DNA from: UBA8828 sp964510855
Lineage (GTDB): Bacteria > Verrucomicrobiota > Verrucomicrobiia > Opitutales > UBA953
Assembly: GCA_964510855.1 (NCBI GenBank)
Contig: CAZEDB010000009.1
Coordinates: 1 to 64,000 of the forward strand
DNA length: 64,000 bases
Direction of reading: 5' to 3'
In this document: positions 25,122-34,020 of the stretch, piece after piece
How the letters are laid out: each line of letters begins with the position of its first letter
Numbering within the stretch: position 1 is the first letter of the stretch
Program-made: the position numbers and the translations under genes
Notes under the pieces: model-generated
The model's input: the letters and a program-made list of their open reading frames with translations, nothing else
What the model was told of the DNA's origin: nothing
Database searches by the model: none

Positions 25122-26234
25122 ATGACTCCTACACGCGTTCCGGTGCTCACCGCGGGTTTCGGTGAAGGCCACAATGCTGCTGCCCGTGCGGTGGCCGAGG
25201 CTTTATCTCGTACGGGAGCGGGGGTGCAGGTGCCCGATTTGCACGACCTTTTTGCGGAAGCCTATGGCCCGAAAAAATTTGGTCGTCAGCGCCAACTCTA
25301 CCTAGAGTTAGCCAATCGTGCGCCTTGGCTTTGGGCGTGCATCTATTGGGCGCTCGATCATTTGCCCTTAGTATCATTTGCCCTTCCTTTCATGGGTCCG
25401 GTGCGTCGTCGCATGGTCGAGGTGCTCGGTGCCGAGGCACCGCCTGTGGTTGTAACCACCTATCCCCTTTATCCCTTTCTTTTACAACGCGTCGCGCCGC
25501 GTACTAAGGTCATTACGGTAGTGACGGATTCGCTTTCGGTGAATCGAGTGTGGCATCGGGCTCATTCGGATTGGTGGGTTGCCCCCAATGCGCCCACCGC
25601 CGCAGTGCTCGTGCGTCAAGGTGTACCCGCGGAGCGCGTGCTCGCGCTAGGCTTTCCGGTGGATTACCGTTTGCGCGCCGCTGCGCCTGCACCCACCGCG
25701 CAACCCCGCGTCTTGTTGATGTTAAACCCGGGCCGTCGCGATGCGGTCGAACTCGCGCGCGCGGTTGCGGCCTGTGACGTAGCTTTAACCATTACGGTGG
25801 GGCGGGATGCTGCCTTTCAAGGTGCGGTCAAAGCAGCGGTCGGACCGAAAGTGCAAGTGGTGGGTTGGACGGATGGCTTGCCTGAACTCATGCTCGCCCA
25901 AGATTTAATTTTAACCAAAGCCGGAGGCGCCACTACCCACGAAGCCATCGCCGCGCACATTCCCTTGGTCTTTACTCAGGTCATTCCCGGACAAGAAGCC
26001 GGCAATGCCCGTTTAGTCGTTGAGGGCGGAGGTGGGGCCATGGGGTTAACCCCACAGGCGGCTGCCGCTGCGGTACGCGCTGCCTTCGCCGATGACCGTC
26101 GTCTCTGGCGAAGTTGGAAGGCGTCCCTCGCGTCCCTCGGCGATCCCTTAGGTGCCGACCGAGTGGCGGATTTGGTGCGGCGTGAGCTCGAGGCTCACCG
26201 CGCCAATCGGGCGACAATCCGTGCGGCTAGTTGA
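25122..26234 (+). CDS. MGDG-synthase/UgtP-like glycosyltransferase
   Basis: Family 28-type glycosyltransferase, probably glycosylating diacylglycerol or a related membrane lipid. The 370-residue protein has the N-terminal acceptor-domain pattern VLTAGFGEGHNAAARAVAEAL (MGDG synthase N-domain), VVTTYPLYPFLL, and a C-terminal donor domain with VVGWTDGLPELM, LTKAGGATTHEAI and PGQEAGNARLVV, similar to MurG and UgtP. No signal or membrane helix is evident; binding would be peripheral. It is 6 bases after the phosphatase gene. Its 3' end overlaps uvrC, on the opposite strand, by 40 bases. Confidence 0.8.
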   Translation: MTPTRVPVLTAGFGEGHNAAARAVAEALSRTGAGVQVPDLHDLFAEAYGPKKFGRQRQLYLELANRAPWLWACIYWALDHLPLVSFALPFMGPVRRRMVEVLGAEAPPVVVTTYPLYPFLLQRVAPRTKVITVVTDSLSVNRVWHRAHSDWWVAPNAPTAAVLVRQGVPAERVLALGFPVDYRLRAAAPAPTAQPRVLLMLNPGRRDAVELARAVAACDVALTITVGRDAAFQGAVKAAVGPKVQVVGWTDGLPELMLAQDLILTKAGGATTHEAIAAHIPLVFTQVIPGQEAGNARLVVEGGGGAMGLTPQAAAAAVRAAFADDRRLWRSWKASLASLGDPLGADRVADLVRRELEAHRANRATIRAAS

Positions 26235-27658
26235 GGCCCAACTCCAGGCGTTTCCGCAATCGCTTCCGCACTGGCCCGGCGTAAAGCTTGGATAGAACCA
26301 AACTGGGCTAAGAGGGCGGCTTTACGCGAGGCGCCTAAACCTTCGACTTCATCGAGTAAAGATTCGCGTAAGCGTTGACCGCGTAACTCCGCATTAAAGT
26401 TGTTAGCAAAGCGGTGCGCTTCATCGCGGAGTCGTTGCAGCAAGCGCAGGCCTTCATGATGTCGAGGGAGTTTTAATTCGCTGCCGTCGATGCCAACCAC
26501 GGTTTCTTCGCGCTTGGCTAAGCCAATGAGTGGGGGGCAGGGGGTTTTAGCATCGGCAAAGGCACGACGGGCGGCATCGACTTGTCCAATCCCCCCGTCA
26601 ATTACCACTAGGTCCGGCATGGGGCGGCCTTCGCGTGCCACTCGGGCATAACGTCGACCGACGACTTCGCGCATGGCACGAAAATCATCATTACCTTCAA
26701 AGGTGCGAATGCGATAGCGTCGGTAGCCAGCTTTGTCCGGCCGTCCCGCCACAAAGCGTACCATAGAGGCGACGGCTAAGGTTCCAGAAATATGGGAAAT
26801 ATCAAAGCACTCTAAAAGGGCGGGCGGTTGGGCCAGTCCCAGCGCTTCACCCAGCGCCACTAATCCCCCATCACCTGCTGGACGGGGCAGGGCGTCTTCG
26901 CGGAGAAAGCGTCGTGCCCGTTCGGTGGTTGCGCGCAGAGCTTGAATGAGGTCGCGGCAACCCGCGGCGCGCTCGTAGTCGCGAGCCTCGGCGGCATTCG
27001 CCATGTCTTTTTCTAAACCTTCGAGCCAGTCCCGCACCTTGCCTTCTAAAGCGGCACACGCTGCATCCACGCGCAGGGCGTATTCCTCTAAAGTAACCTC
27101 GTTAGGGTGATCTTGAATTTCGGCTCGGGCGTCGTTGTACAGTCGCCAACGTCCATCCGGTAGTTGTTCGGGTTCACCATCACTACCGAGCACGCCAAAA
27201 CGTCGCCGGACTTCACGCAGCGTTTTGCGTACTTGGGGAGCGTGAGGAAAGGGTCCGAAGTAGCGAGCCATGTCGGAGGTACGGGCACGTACGAGACGAA
27301 AGCGAGGTAAGGGGTCTTCAATATCGACGCGAATTTGCAGAAACTGTTTATCGTCGCGTAAGAGCACGTTCCACCTTGGCCGCCAGCGCTTAATCAGATT
27401 GCCCTCCAGCAGTAGGGCTTCGGTTTCACTGCGTACCACATGCCATTCCAGTCGCGCTACCGAGGCAACCAGGGCGGCAACTTTGGGGCCATGACGTGCC
27501 CCCGCCCGAAAGTAACTCGCAAGGCGGACCCGGAGATTTTTAGCCTTACCCACGTAAACTACCGTACCCGTATTATCCCGCATAATATAGACGCCAGGGT
27601 CCCGCGGAGCCTGACGGGCCATGGCCCCAGGGGACAAATCTGCTGGCTCGGGTTGCAT
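26195..27658 (-). CDS. uvrC: Excinuclease ABC subunit C
   Basis: Nucleotide-excision-repair nuclease that makes both incisions. Domains: GIY-YIG (GVYIMRDNTGTVVYVGKAKNL, about 22-42), UVR (ARDYERAAGCRDLIQAL, about 218-234), the RNase H-like C-terminal nuclease (ECFDISHISG, LVVIDGGIGQ, LRDEAHRFANNF) and a helix-hairpin-helix at the end (VEGLGASRKAALL, TPGVGPQLA). At 487 residues it is about 100 shorter than E. coli UvrC, mainly in the linker, but every catalytic block is present. It is divergent from cinA, separated by 35 bases. Confidence 0.93.
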   Translation of the reverse strand: MQPEPADLSPGAMARQAPRDPGVYIMRDNTGTVVYVGKAKNLRVRLASYFRAGARHGPKVAALVASVARLEWHVVRSETEALLLEGNLIKRWRPRWNVLLRDDKQFLQIRVDIEDPLPRFRLVRARTSDMARYFGPFPHAPQVRKTLREVRRRFGVLGSDGEPEQLPDGRWRLYNDARAEIQDHPNEVTLEEYALRVDAACAALEGKVRDWLEGLEKDMANAAEARDYERAAGCRDLIQALRATTERARRFLREDALPRPAGDGGLVALGEALGLAQPPALLECFDISHISGTLAVASMVRFVAGRPDKAGYRRYRIRTFEGNDDFRAMREVVGRRYARVAREGRPMPDLVVIDGGIGQVDAARRAFADAKTPCPPLIGLAKREETVVGIDGSELKLPRHHEGLRLLQRLRDEAHRFANNFNAELRGQRLRESLLDEVEGLGASRKAALLAQFGSIQALRRASAEAIAETPGVGPQLAARIVARLAR

Positions 27659-27693
27659 TTTTGTTAGGGTAGGAATAGGTGTAGTGTTTAGCT

Positions 27694-28977
27694 ATGGCGC
27701 AAACGCAAACCCAAGGGACGACCCGCGCCCATCTTATCAACATTGGTGATGAACTTCTAGAGGGCGTACGGCCTAATGGACATCTCATTTGGATTGGCGA
27801 ACAGCTCGCGCGTCGTGGCATTCGCCTCGAACAGGCTTCAATTGTCCGTGATGAGCTCGCTCCCATCGTGGCTGAAATCCGTCAGGCTTGGGAACGCTGC
27901 GATTTAATTATTACCACGGGTGGGTTGGGCCCCACCACCGATGATTTAGTCCGCGAAGCCGTAGCTTTAGCGCTTAACCTTCCCCTCGATCCTGACCCTG
28001 CAGCTGAAACGGCTTTGCGTGATCGTTTTGCGAAAATTGGTCGCGAGGTTGGCCCGCTTGATCTCCGTCAATGTTGTCTTCCGCGTGGAGCCATTTCCTT
28101 GCCTAATCCTCGGGGAACCTCGCCAGGTTTATTTTTGCATCTCGAGCATCGCACCCTCGTGATGCTCCCAGGTCCGGGCCTTGAATTACGCCCGCTCTTC
28201 GAAAGCGAAGTTGTACCGCGTTTACGCTCGGTCGGCTCTGCTTGCGAAGGTGAAGCTTATATTCAACTGCGCACCTTTGGTATCGGAGCTGCACCGTTAG
28301 AGTCGCTCATTCGCCCGATTTTAATTCCCGGTATGCAACTGACCTTCGGCACGCATTCCGGAGTGGTGGATGCCCGTTTGTCTGCCGGTTCAAGCGGGGC
28401 CTGTTGCAATCGTATGTTGGAGGTTGCTTGCAAAGTTCGCGATGCGGTGGGGGATGACTTTTTATGTACTGGGCATTCCTCCCTCGCCCATTTAACGGTG
28501 GAGCGGCTCGGTAGTATGGGTCGCACGTTGGCTTTAGCGGAGTCCTGTACGGGCGGTTTACTTTCCAGCAGCTTAACCGACATTCCTGGTGCCTCACGAG
28601 TCCTCTTAGGTTCGCTCGTGGCTTACACTAGTGATGCTAAGATTACGCTTCTAGGCGTCCCCCAAGCGCTCATTGACCAGCACGGCCCAGTCTCGGCCGA
28701 AGTTGCGGCGGCGATGGCGACGGCTGCGGCGGAGCGCTTCGGTGCCGATTATGGACTTTCCGTCACGGGTTTTGCTGGTCCGGGTGGAGGTACGCCCGAA
28801 GATCCCGTGGGTACGATTTATTTTGGTTACGCCAGCCCTTCGGGCGTCTGGTCCCAGCGCGTGGTGCTCGCGGGCGATCGTGCGCAGGTGAAGATTCGCG
28901 CGGTTAATACCGCCCTCGATTGGCTCCGTCGCCGGCTCACCCGTTATGCGGTTGAGGATGCGATTAACGGGGCCTAA
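27694..28977 (+). CDS. cinA: CinA-like protein (nicotinamide-nucleotide amidohydrolase, MoaB-like domain)
   Basis: Two-domain protein, 427 residues. The N-terminal MoCF/COG1058 domain (NIGDELLEGVRPNGHLIWIG, TTGGLGPTTDD, LMLPGPG-type VMLPGPGLELRPL) is an ADP-ribose/pyrophosphatase type fold. The C-terminal CinA domain (about 265-420) carries LALAESCTGGLLSS with the catalytic Ser and VTGFAGPGGGTPEDPVGTIYFG, characteristic of NMN deamidase (PncC). Usual role: recycling of pyridine nucleotides; link to competence is context-dependent. No Shine-Dalgarno is visible; a TAGTGT lies 6 bases before the ATG. Confidence 0.88.
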   Translation: MAQTQTQGTTRAHLINIGDELLEGVRPNGHLIWIGEQLARRGIRLEQASIVRDELAPIVAEIRQAWERCDLIITTGGLGPTTDDLVREAVALALNLPLDPDPAAETALRDRFAKIGREVGPLDLRQCCLPRGAISLPNPRGTSPGLFLHLEHRTLVMLPGPGLELRPLFESEVVPRLRSVGSACEGEAYIQLRTFGIGAAPLESLIRPILIPGMQLTFGTHSGVVDARLSAGSSGACCNRMLEVACKVRDAVGDDFLCTGHSSLAHLTVERLGSMGRTLALAESCTGGLLSSSLTDIPGASRVLLGSLVAYTSDAKITLLGVPQALIDQHGPVSAEVAAAMATAAAERFGADYGLSVTGFAGPGGGTPEDPVGTIYFGYASPSGVWSQRVVLAGDRAQVKIRAVNTALDWLRRRLTRYAVEDAINGA

Positions 28978-29025
28978 ACGGCTTCGGGGTTGCCTCCGGG
29001 CTTAGGAAAGCGAAGGCTTGTTTCT

Positions 29026-30123
29026 ATGCCCACTAACCTTGCCATTGTGGCCGGGAAAGACGAGTTCCTCGTCGACCGTGAGGCCCGTCGCCTTTTTGAA
29101 TTGGCCCGGGTCGAGGCGGGGGCAGAGGCCGATGTTGAAATCATCGACGGGCTTTTGCGCGTGGTGGATGATGCACCAGTGATTGAAGCCCGCTTACGGG
29201 ATTCCCTCACTTCCATGGGACTCTTCGGTACCGCCAAGGTCGTGTGGTTACGAAATCTCAACTGGCTTGAATTGCCCAAGGCTCAGGGCGGCTCGGAATC
29301 CGTGGCTGAAATTCTCAAAGACCACCTCGTGCCGCTCATTCTCCAAGTCGACCCTGCGATACGGCTGGTGGTCTCTCTCAACCCCGTCAACCGGGTGCGG
29401 TCGGAGTTTAAAAAACTTCAAGCCGGTGCCAGCGTTTTTAAAGATATTCCCGACGCCACCCCCGAGGCGACCCATGCTTTCATTCAGCAGTTGTTTCGCG
29501 AGGCGGGGGTTCAAGCGGGGCCCGGCGCCGTCGACGCCGTGCAAGAGCGGGTTATCGGTTCGACTCGGGCTCTCCTTGCTGAGTGCGAAAAACTTGCGGT
29601 CTATGTCGGGCCAGGAGGCACGGTGACGGCGGACGATGTCCGCCGTCTTACCCCGGTGTTTGGGGAGTCCGAAGTCTTTGAGCCGGTAGATGCGGTACTT
29701 GCAGGTGACTTGGATTGGACCCTCGAGTCGCTCGACCGCTTTTTCTTTAACCATAGCTCACCTCGACCGCTTTTAGCTTCCTTGCTCAATCGTCTGCGCA
29801 TCCTTTTGCAAATTCGTGCTTTGGCCGATGCTGGCGTGATTCGTCTCACGACTCGCGGGGTATCGGATCAAGAAGTTAAAGCCGCTGCGGGTCGTTATAG
29901 CGCGTTACATGGTGAGGGCGGCAAGAGCTCGACCAATCTTTTCAGTCAAAATCCTTGGTACGTCGGCACCAAGCTCGCCCCCGCTGCCGCTTTATTTTCC
30001 CTGCGCGAACTGATTGATTTTCAAAGTGACTTGCTCGCGGTTTATGCCTGCGGCGATGAGTCCGCTGCTTTCCGTGCTGCCTGTCTGCGTCTTTTGGCTC
30101 CGCGCCGTCGCGTTACCGCTTAA
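29026..30123 (+). CDS. holA: DNA polymerase III subunit delta
   Basis: Clamp-loader subunit that opens the beta clamp. About 365 residues. The N-terminal nucleotide-binding-like fold LAIVAGKDEFLVDREARRLF, GTAKVVWLRNLNWL, the middle LAECEKLAVYVGPGGTVTADDV block and the C-terminal helical collar match HolA. The start at ATG 29026 is chosen because similarity begins with MPTNLAIV; the in-frame start at 28990 adds twelve residues and lies only 12 bases after cinA. A delta-prime-like gene is encoded nearby at 34637-35563. Confidence 0.85.
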   Translation: MPTNLAIVAGKDEFLVDREARRLFELARVEAGAEADVEIIDGLLRVVDDAPVIEARLRDSLTSMGLFGTAKVVWLRNLNWLELPKAQGGSESVAEILKDHLVPLILQVDPAIRLVVSLNPVNRVRSEFKKLQAGASVFKDIPDATPEATHAFIQQLFREAGVQAGPGAVDAVQERVIGSTRALLAECEKLAVYVGPGGTVTADDVRRLTPVFGESEVFEPVDAVLAGDLDWTLESLDRFFFNHSSPRPLLASLLNRLRILLQIRALADAGVIRLTTRGVSDQEVKAAAGRYSALHGEGGKSSTNLFSQNPWYVGTKLAPAAALFSLRELIDFQSDLLAVYACGDESAAFRAACLRLLAPRRRVTA

Positions 30124-30146
30124 ACCAAAACTTTTTTAAAAAAACC

Positions 30147-31571
30147 ATGGATACTGTCCCTAACATTCTCGCTGACCGTTATGCCTCGCCCGAGATGCGA
30201 GCACTATGGTCGCCGCGCGGTCGCGTTATTCTCGAGCGTGAATTCTGGATTGCGGTGCTGCGTGCGCAGCGCGACTTAGGCTTAGCGGTGCCGGCGGGTG
30301 CCATCGAAGCTTATGAACGCGTTAAGGGTGAGGTGGACCTCGAAGACATTCGTCGGCGTGAGGAAGTGACCCGTCACGATGTTAAAGCGCGGATCGATGC
30401 CTTTTGTGCCTTGGCTGGTCAGGAACACATTCACAAAGGTCTTACTAGTCGCGATCTCACTGAGTCGGTCGAGCAACTGCAACTCCATCGCTCCCTCCAG
30501 CTCCTACTTGCTAAAGCGGTAGCGGCGACTCAAGCCCTAGCGCGCCGCGCGGTTGAATCGCGCGATCTCTTGCTTGCCGCGCGCACCCACAATGTTGCCG
30601 CCCAACCCACTACCGTAGGTAAGCGTTGGGCCATGTTTGGCGAAGAATGTCTTCGCGGCGTTGCCTCGATTGATGGGGTATTAAAGACGTTTGCCGCTCG
30701 TGGCCTTAAAGGTGCGGTGGGGACGCAACTTGATGCGCTCACGCTTTTAGGAGGTGATGTAACGAAAGTGGCTGAGTTGGAGCGCCGAGTTTTAACGCAC
30801 CTCGGGATTCCCCGTGCTTTGGGAGCGGTGGGACAGGTCTACCCTCGTTCCATGGATCTCGAAGTCGTGAGTGCTTTGTTAGTCATGGCTTCAGGTCCGG
30901 CTTCGCTGGCGCGCACGCTCCGACTTATGGCGGGCCATGATCTTGCGAGCGAAGGTTTCTTGCCCGGTCAGGTCGGCTCCTCCGCCATGCCGCACAAGAT
31001 GAACGCTCGTACCTGCGAGCGCATTAATGGTCTACAGGTTATTTTACGGGGTTACCTCGCGATGGCGGCCTCATTAGCGGGTGACCAATGGAATGAAGGC
31101 GACGTCTCCTGTTCCGTGGTGCGCCGCGTGCTTTTACCCGATGCGTGTTTGGCGGCAGATGGTTTATTGGAAGCCTTCCTCACCGTTCTTGCCCAAATGG
31201 AAGTTTATCCTGGGGCGATTGCTCGTGAATCACGGCATTATCTTCCTTTTCTGCTTACCACGACCTTGCTCATGGAGGCGGTTAAGGCGGGGGCGGGACG
31301 GGAGTCTGCCCACGAGGCCATCAAAGAGCATGCTGTAGCGGTGGCTCGTGAATTAAGGGCAGGGACCCTCGAGCGTAATGATTTACTCGATCGTCTCGCC
31401 GCTGATACCCGCCTCCGGCTCGACCGAGCCCGGGTGCAGGCAGTTTTAGACCGTGCGCCTGAGCTGACGGGCACGGCGGGTGCCCAAGTGGACGCTTTTG
31501 CAGTGGAAGCCGCCGCCTGGTCGGTCCGTGTCCCTGAGGCGGCAGCGGTCCGACCTGGAAGGCTCCTTTAA
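30147..31571 (+). CDS. purB: Adenylosuccinate lyase
   Basis: Fumarase/aspartase-superfamily enzyme acting at two steps of purine synthesis (SAICAR to AICAR and adenylosuccinate to AMP). 474 residues, full length. Visible: RREEVTRHDVKARIDAF, the GLTSRDLTESVEQLQL block, AARTHNVAAQPTTVGKRW, and the superfamily signature GSSAMPHKMNARTCERI (about 276-292) with catalytic Ser. The ATG is preceded by an A-rich stretch without Shine-Dalgarno. The C-terminal 100 residues are the usual lyase helical domain. Confidence 0.92.
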   Translation: MDTVPNILADRYASPEMRALWSPRGRVILEREFWIAVLRAQRDLGLAVPAGAIEAYERVKGEVDLEDIRRREEVTRHDVKARIDAFCALAGQEHIHKGLTSRDLTESVEQLQLHRSLQLLLAKAVAATQALARRAVESRDLLLAARTHNVAAQPTTVGKRWAMFGEECLRGVASIDGVLKTFAARGLKGAVGTQLDALTLLGGDVTKVAELERRVLTHLGIPRALGAVGQVYPRSMDLEVVSALLVMASGPASLARTLRLMAGHDLASEGFLPGQVGSSAMPHKMNARTCERINGLQVILRGYLAMAASLAGDQWNEGDVSCSVVRRVLLPDACLAADGLLEAFLTVLAQMEVYPGAIARESRHYLPFLLTTTLLMEAVKAGAGRESAHEAIKEHAVAVARELRAGTLERNDLLDRLAADTRLRLDRARVQAVLDRAPELTGTAGAQVDAFAVEAAAWSVRVPEAAAVRPGRLL

Positions 31572-31630
31572 GTTTTCTTGCCTTTGGGGCTAGGGCTTCC
31601 CACAACCCTAGGTTCAAACGTTCTATTCCT

Positions 31631-32896
31631 ATGTCACTTAACGGCAATCTCCTCGTCGCGCAAAGCGGCGGTCCCACCCCGGTAATCAACGCCTCCCTCG
31701 CTGGCGTCCTAACCGAGGCTCTAAACCACGAGGAATTCATTCCCGAGATTTACGGCGGCCTCAATGGCATCCATGGCATCCTCAAGGAAGACCTCGTTGA
31801 CCTCGCGTCCGAGTCCCAATTAACCGTTCGTGCCCTCCGTCACACCCCCGGTGCTGCCTTGGGCACCTGCCGCTACAAGGTGCGTAAGTCAGAGGACTTT
31901 GACCGCATTCTGCAGGTCTTCGAAGCTCATAACATCCGCTACTTCCATTACATCGGCGGTAATGATTCCCAAGACACCGCTCATAAGATTCATCAGTTAG
32001 CCCAAGAGCGCGGTTATGATCTCCGGGTCATTGGTGTACCCAAGACCATTGATAACGACTTAACCGTTACCGACCACAGTCCAGGTTATGGTTCAGTAGC
32101 TAAGTACCTCGCCACGACCGTGCGCGAGATGGCCTTGGATAATGCGGCGATGGGACAAAACGATTTCGTTTCCATCCTAGAAGTTATGGGCCGCAACGCT
32201 GGTTGGCTCGCTGCTTCCACGGTTTTGGCTCGTCGCAAGGATCGTCAAAATGCCGACGCCCCTCACATCGTCTTACTGCCTGAAGTACCTTTTAATCCTG
32301 AGACCTTTGTGACGCGTGTGCTCGAGGTGCTCAAAGCGAATTCGCATTGCTTCGTAGTTGTTTCCGAAGGCGTACAAGATGAAGCCGGTGCCTATCTTGG
32401 TGCCGATGCCAGCAATACCGATGCCTTTGGTCACGCCGTACTCGGCGGTGCTGGTGAATACCTCCGCAGCTTAGTCGAGTCGCGCATCGAAGGCGTTAAA
32501 GCTCGCTCCGCGAAACTCGGCATTGCTCAGCGTGCGGCTTCCCATTCCGCTTCCTTAACCGACATTGATGAAGCCTTCATGTGCGGTCAGGCTGCGGTCA
32601 AAGCGGCGATTGCCGGTGAGTCCGGCAAGATGGTGGTTCTCGCCCGAGTTGAGGGTAAAGAACAGTATGCCATTAAAACCGCGTTAGCCTCCTTGGCTGA
32701 CGTGGCGAATGGGGTTAAGGCCTTCCCTCCTAACTGGATTGGCTCGGACCGCATGTCGATCGAGCTTCCCTTCATTAAGTACGCTTCCCCGCTCATTCAG
32801 GGCGAAATTGCCCTTCCTTACGAAAATGGGGTGCCTAAGTATGCCCAATTGGCGGCCGTTCGCGTAAAAAAGTCCCTCGAGCCCTTTAGCGGTTAA
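31631..32896 (+). CDS. pfp: Phosphofructokinase, probably pyrophosphate-dependent
   Basis: Phosphorylates fructose 6-phosphate in glycolysis. The 421-residue protein begins with LLVAQSGGPTPVINASLAG, has GGNDSQDTA (about 108-116) at the position of the ATP-PFK GGDGS loop, PKTIDNDL (about 137-144), and MGRNAGWLAAST. An Asp at the second loop position and Lys before TIDND are features associated with PPi rather than ATP as phosphoryl donor, so the enzyme is probably reversible. The inorganic pyrophosphatase gene at 12971 competes for the same substrate. Assignment of donor is inference from these residues. Confidence 0.85.
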   Translation: MSLNGNLLVAQSGGPTPVINASLAGVLTEALNHEEFIPEIYGGLNGIHGILKEDLVDLASESQLTVRALRHTPGAALGTCRYKVRKSEDFDRILQVFEAHNIRYFHYIGGNDSQDTAHKIHQLAQERGYDLRVIGVPKTIDNDLTVTDHSPGYGSVAKYLATTVREMALDNAAMGQNDFVSILEVMGRNAGWLAASTVLARRKDRQNADAPHIVLLPEVPFNPETFVTRVLEVLKANSHCFVVVSEGVQDEAGAYLGADASNTDAFGHAVLGGAGEYLRSLVESRIEGVKARSAKLGIAQRAASHSASLTDIDEAFMCGQAAVKAAIAGESGKMVVLARVEGKEQYAIKTALASLADVANGVKAFPPNWIGSDRMSIELPFIKYASPLIQGEIALPYENGVPKYAQLAAVRVKKSLEPFSG

Positions 32897-32979
32897 GCCT
32901 TTTTAGGGTTATAGGGTCCCAGGTGGACCTACTTTTCGTTGCCTTAAAGGCTCTAGGGGGCATCCTGTCTCGTATCGTT

Positions 32980-33960
32980 ATGAGTCTTTCGATGCGCCCC
33001 ATCCTTATGCTCCTGCTCGCGCTGGGGCTTGCGTCCCCTGCTGCGGTTTCGGCCGCCTTGCAAAAAGGCATTATCGAAGTGGGCAAGACGCAGGGTGTCG
33101 CTGTAGCCAAGGATGCTTCCGGTCGTAAAGCTAATCTAACCCAAGGTCAGACCTTCAAGGAAGGCACCCGGATTGAGACCCAAGCGAATACCACGGTCCA
33201 ATTAATCTTTTCTAACGGTGCCACGATTCTCGTAACTCCCGAAACTCAAATCGCCATCAAGGTCTTCACTCAGGTGGCCTCGCCCCTGATCGTGGCAGGT
33301 AAGTATCTCGAATTACAGGCTGAGCCCTCGCCTTCGATTGTTCAAATCGAACTCTTTCGCGGAAAAATTATCGGTGAAGCCCGTAAATTAAATCCTAGCA
33401 CACAGTTTACGGTTAAGACGCCCGTGGGATTGACCCGCGTGCGCGGTACGGTTTGGAGCGACGAGTATATCTTTGACGAGCAAAAGCAGAGTGGTCAGCA
33501 GACTACGGTTTGCGTGAAGGGGCAAGTTGAGGTTAATGATCTCAAGGGCTCATTACCGATTCCGATTATTAAAGGCCAGGAGGTGATTATTTCTGCACCC
33601 GCACCCAAGCCCCCACGTCTATTCCTCGATGAAGACGAGCCCTTAACGGGCGATATGCCGCCTTCCTTGCCCAAGGATCCCGTGATTACACCCCGAGTGG
33701 CGGACCCTGAAAAGATTAAGGAAATCGTAAATGATTTTAAACAAAACTTAGAAACCCCTCCTCCAGGCACTCCCGGGCCTGAAGATGACGACCTTGGTCA
33801 ACCCGGTGACGATACGCCGCCTCAACCTCCCACCGTTCCTACTGTCCCCAAGCCTACGCCTAACCCGCCTCCCAACCCTCCCGGGGATGCTATCAATGAC
33901 CTCATCAAGGAAGTCATTGAGAAAGAAAATCAGGATAATCTTTCACCCAGCGGCGGATAA
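32980..33960 (+). CDS. Exported FecR-domain protein with proline-rich tail
   Basis: Secreted or periplasmic protein of unknown role. From the ATG at 32980 it has a signal peptide (MRPILMLLLALGLASPAAVSA), then a FecR domain (about 45-190) with KEGTRIETQANTTVQLIFSNG, TQFTVKTPVGLTRVRGTVW and VCVKGQVEVN, then a linker and a Pro/Asp-rich C-terminal third (PPGTPGPEDDDLGQPGDD, TPNPPPNPPGD) ending in a short charged helix. Unlike true FecR there is no N-terminal cytoplasmic anti-sigma domain, and no sigma factor or receptor gene adjoins. Start is uncertain: a GTG at 32923 and ATG at 32992 are alternatives. Confidence 0.75.
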   Translation: MSLSMRPILMLLLALGLASPAAVSAALQKGIIEVGKTQGVAVAKDASGRKANLTQGQTFKEGTRIETQANTTVQLIFSNGATILVTPETQIAIKVFTQVASPLIVAGKYLELQAEPSPSIVQIELFRGKIIGEARKLNPSTQFTVKTPVGLTRVRGTVWSDEYIFDEQKQSGQQTTVCVKGQVEVNDLKGSLPIPIIKGQEVIISAPAPKPPRLFLDEDEPLTGDMPPSLPKDPVITPRVADPEKIKEIVNDFKQNLETPPPGTPGPEDDDLGQPGDDTPPQPPTVPTVPKPTPNPPPNPPGDAINDLIKEVIEKENQDNLSPSGG

Positions 33961-33982
33961 CGCCGCTTGGGGCTTGCCCCCC

Positions 33983-34020
33983 GAGGGCGGTCACGTGCCA
34001 ATAGTGCCGTGGCCGCCCTC
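33983..34020. promoter_or_regulatory. Long hairpin covering the tmk start region
   Basis: GAGGGCGGTCACG (33983-33995) pairs with CGTGGCCGCCCTC (34008-34020) over 13 bp with one G-T pair and a 12-base loop. It follows the FecR-protein stop by 22 bases and contains the most likely tmk GTG codon (34009-34011) in its right arm. No strong T-run follows (ACGCTTTTA), so a translation-control hairpin is as likely as a weak terminator. Confidence 0.5.

Noticed and set aside
31590..31611. CTAGGG/CCCTAG inverted repeat between purB and the phosphofructokinase gene
   Set aside because: Only 6 bp with a 10-base loop and no T-run; too weak to call a terminator.
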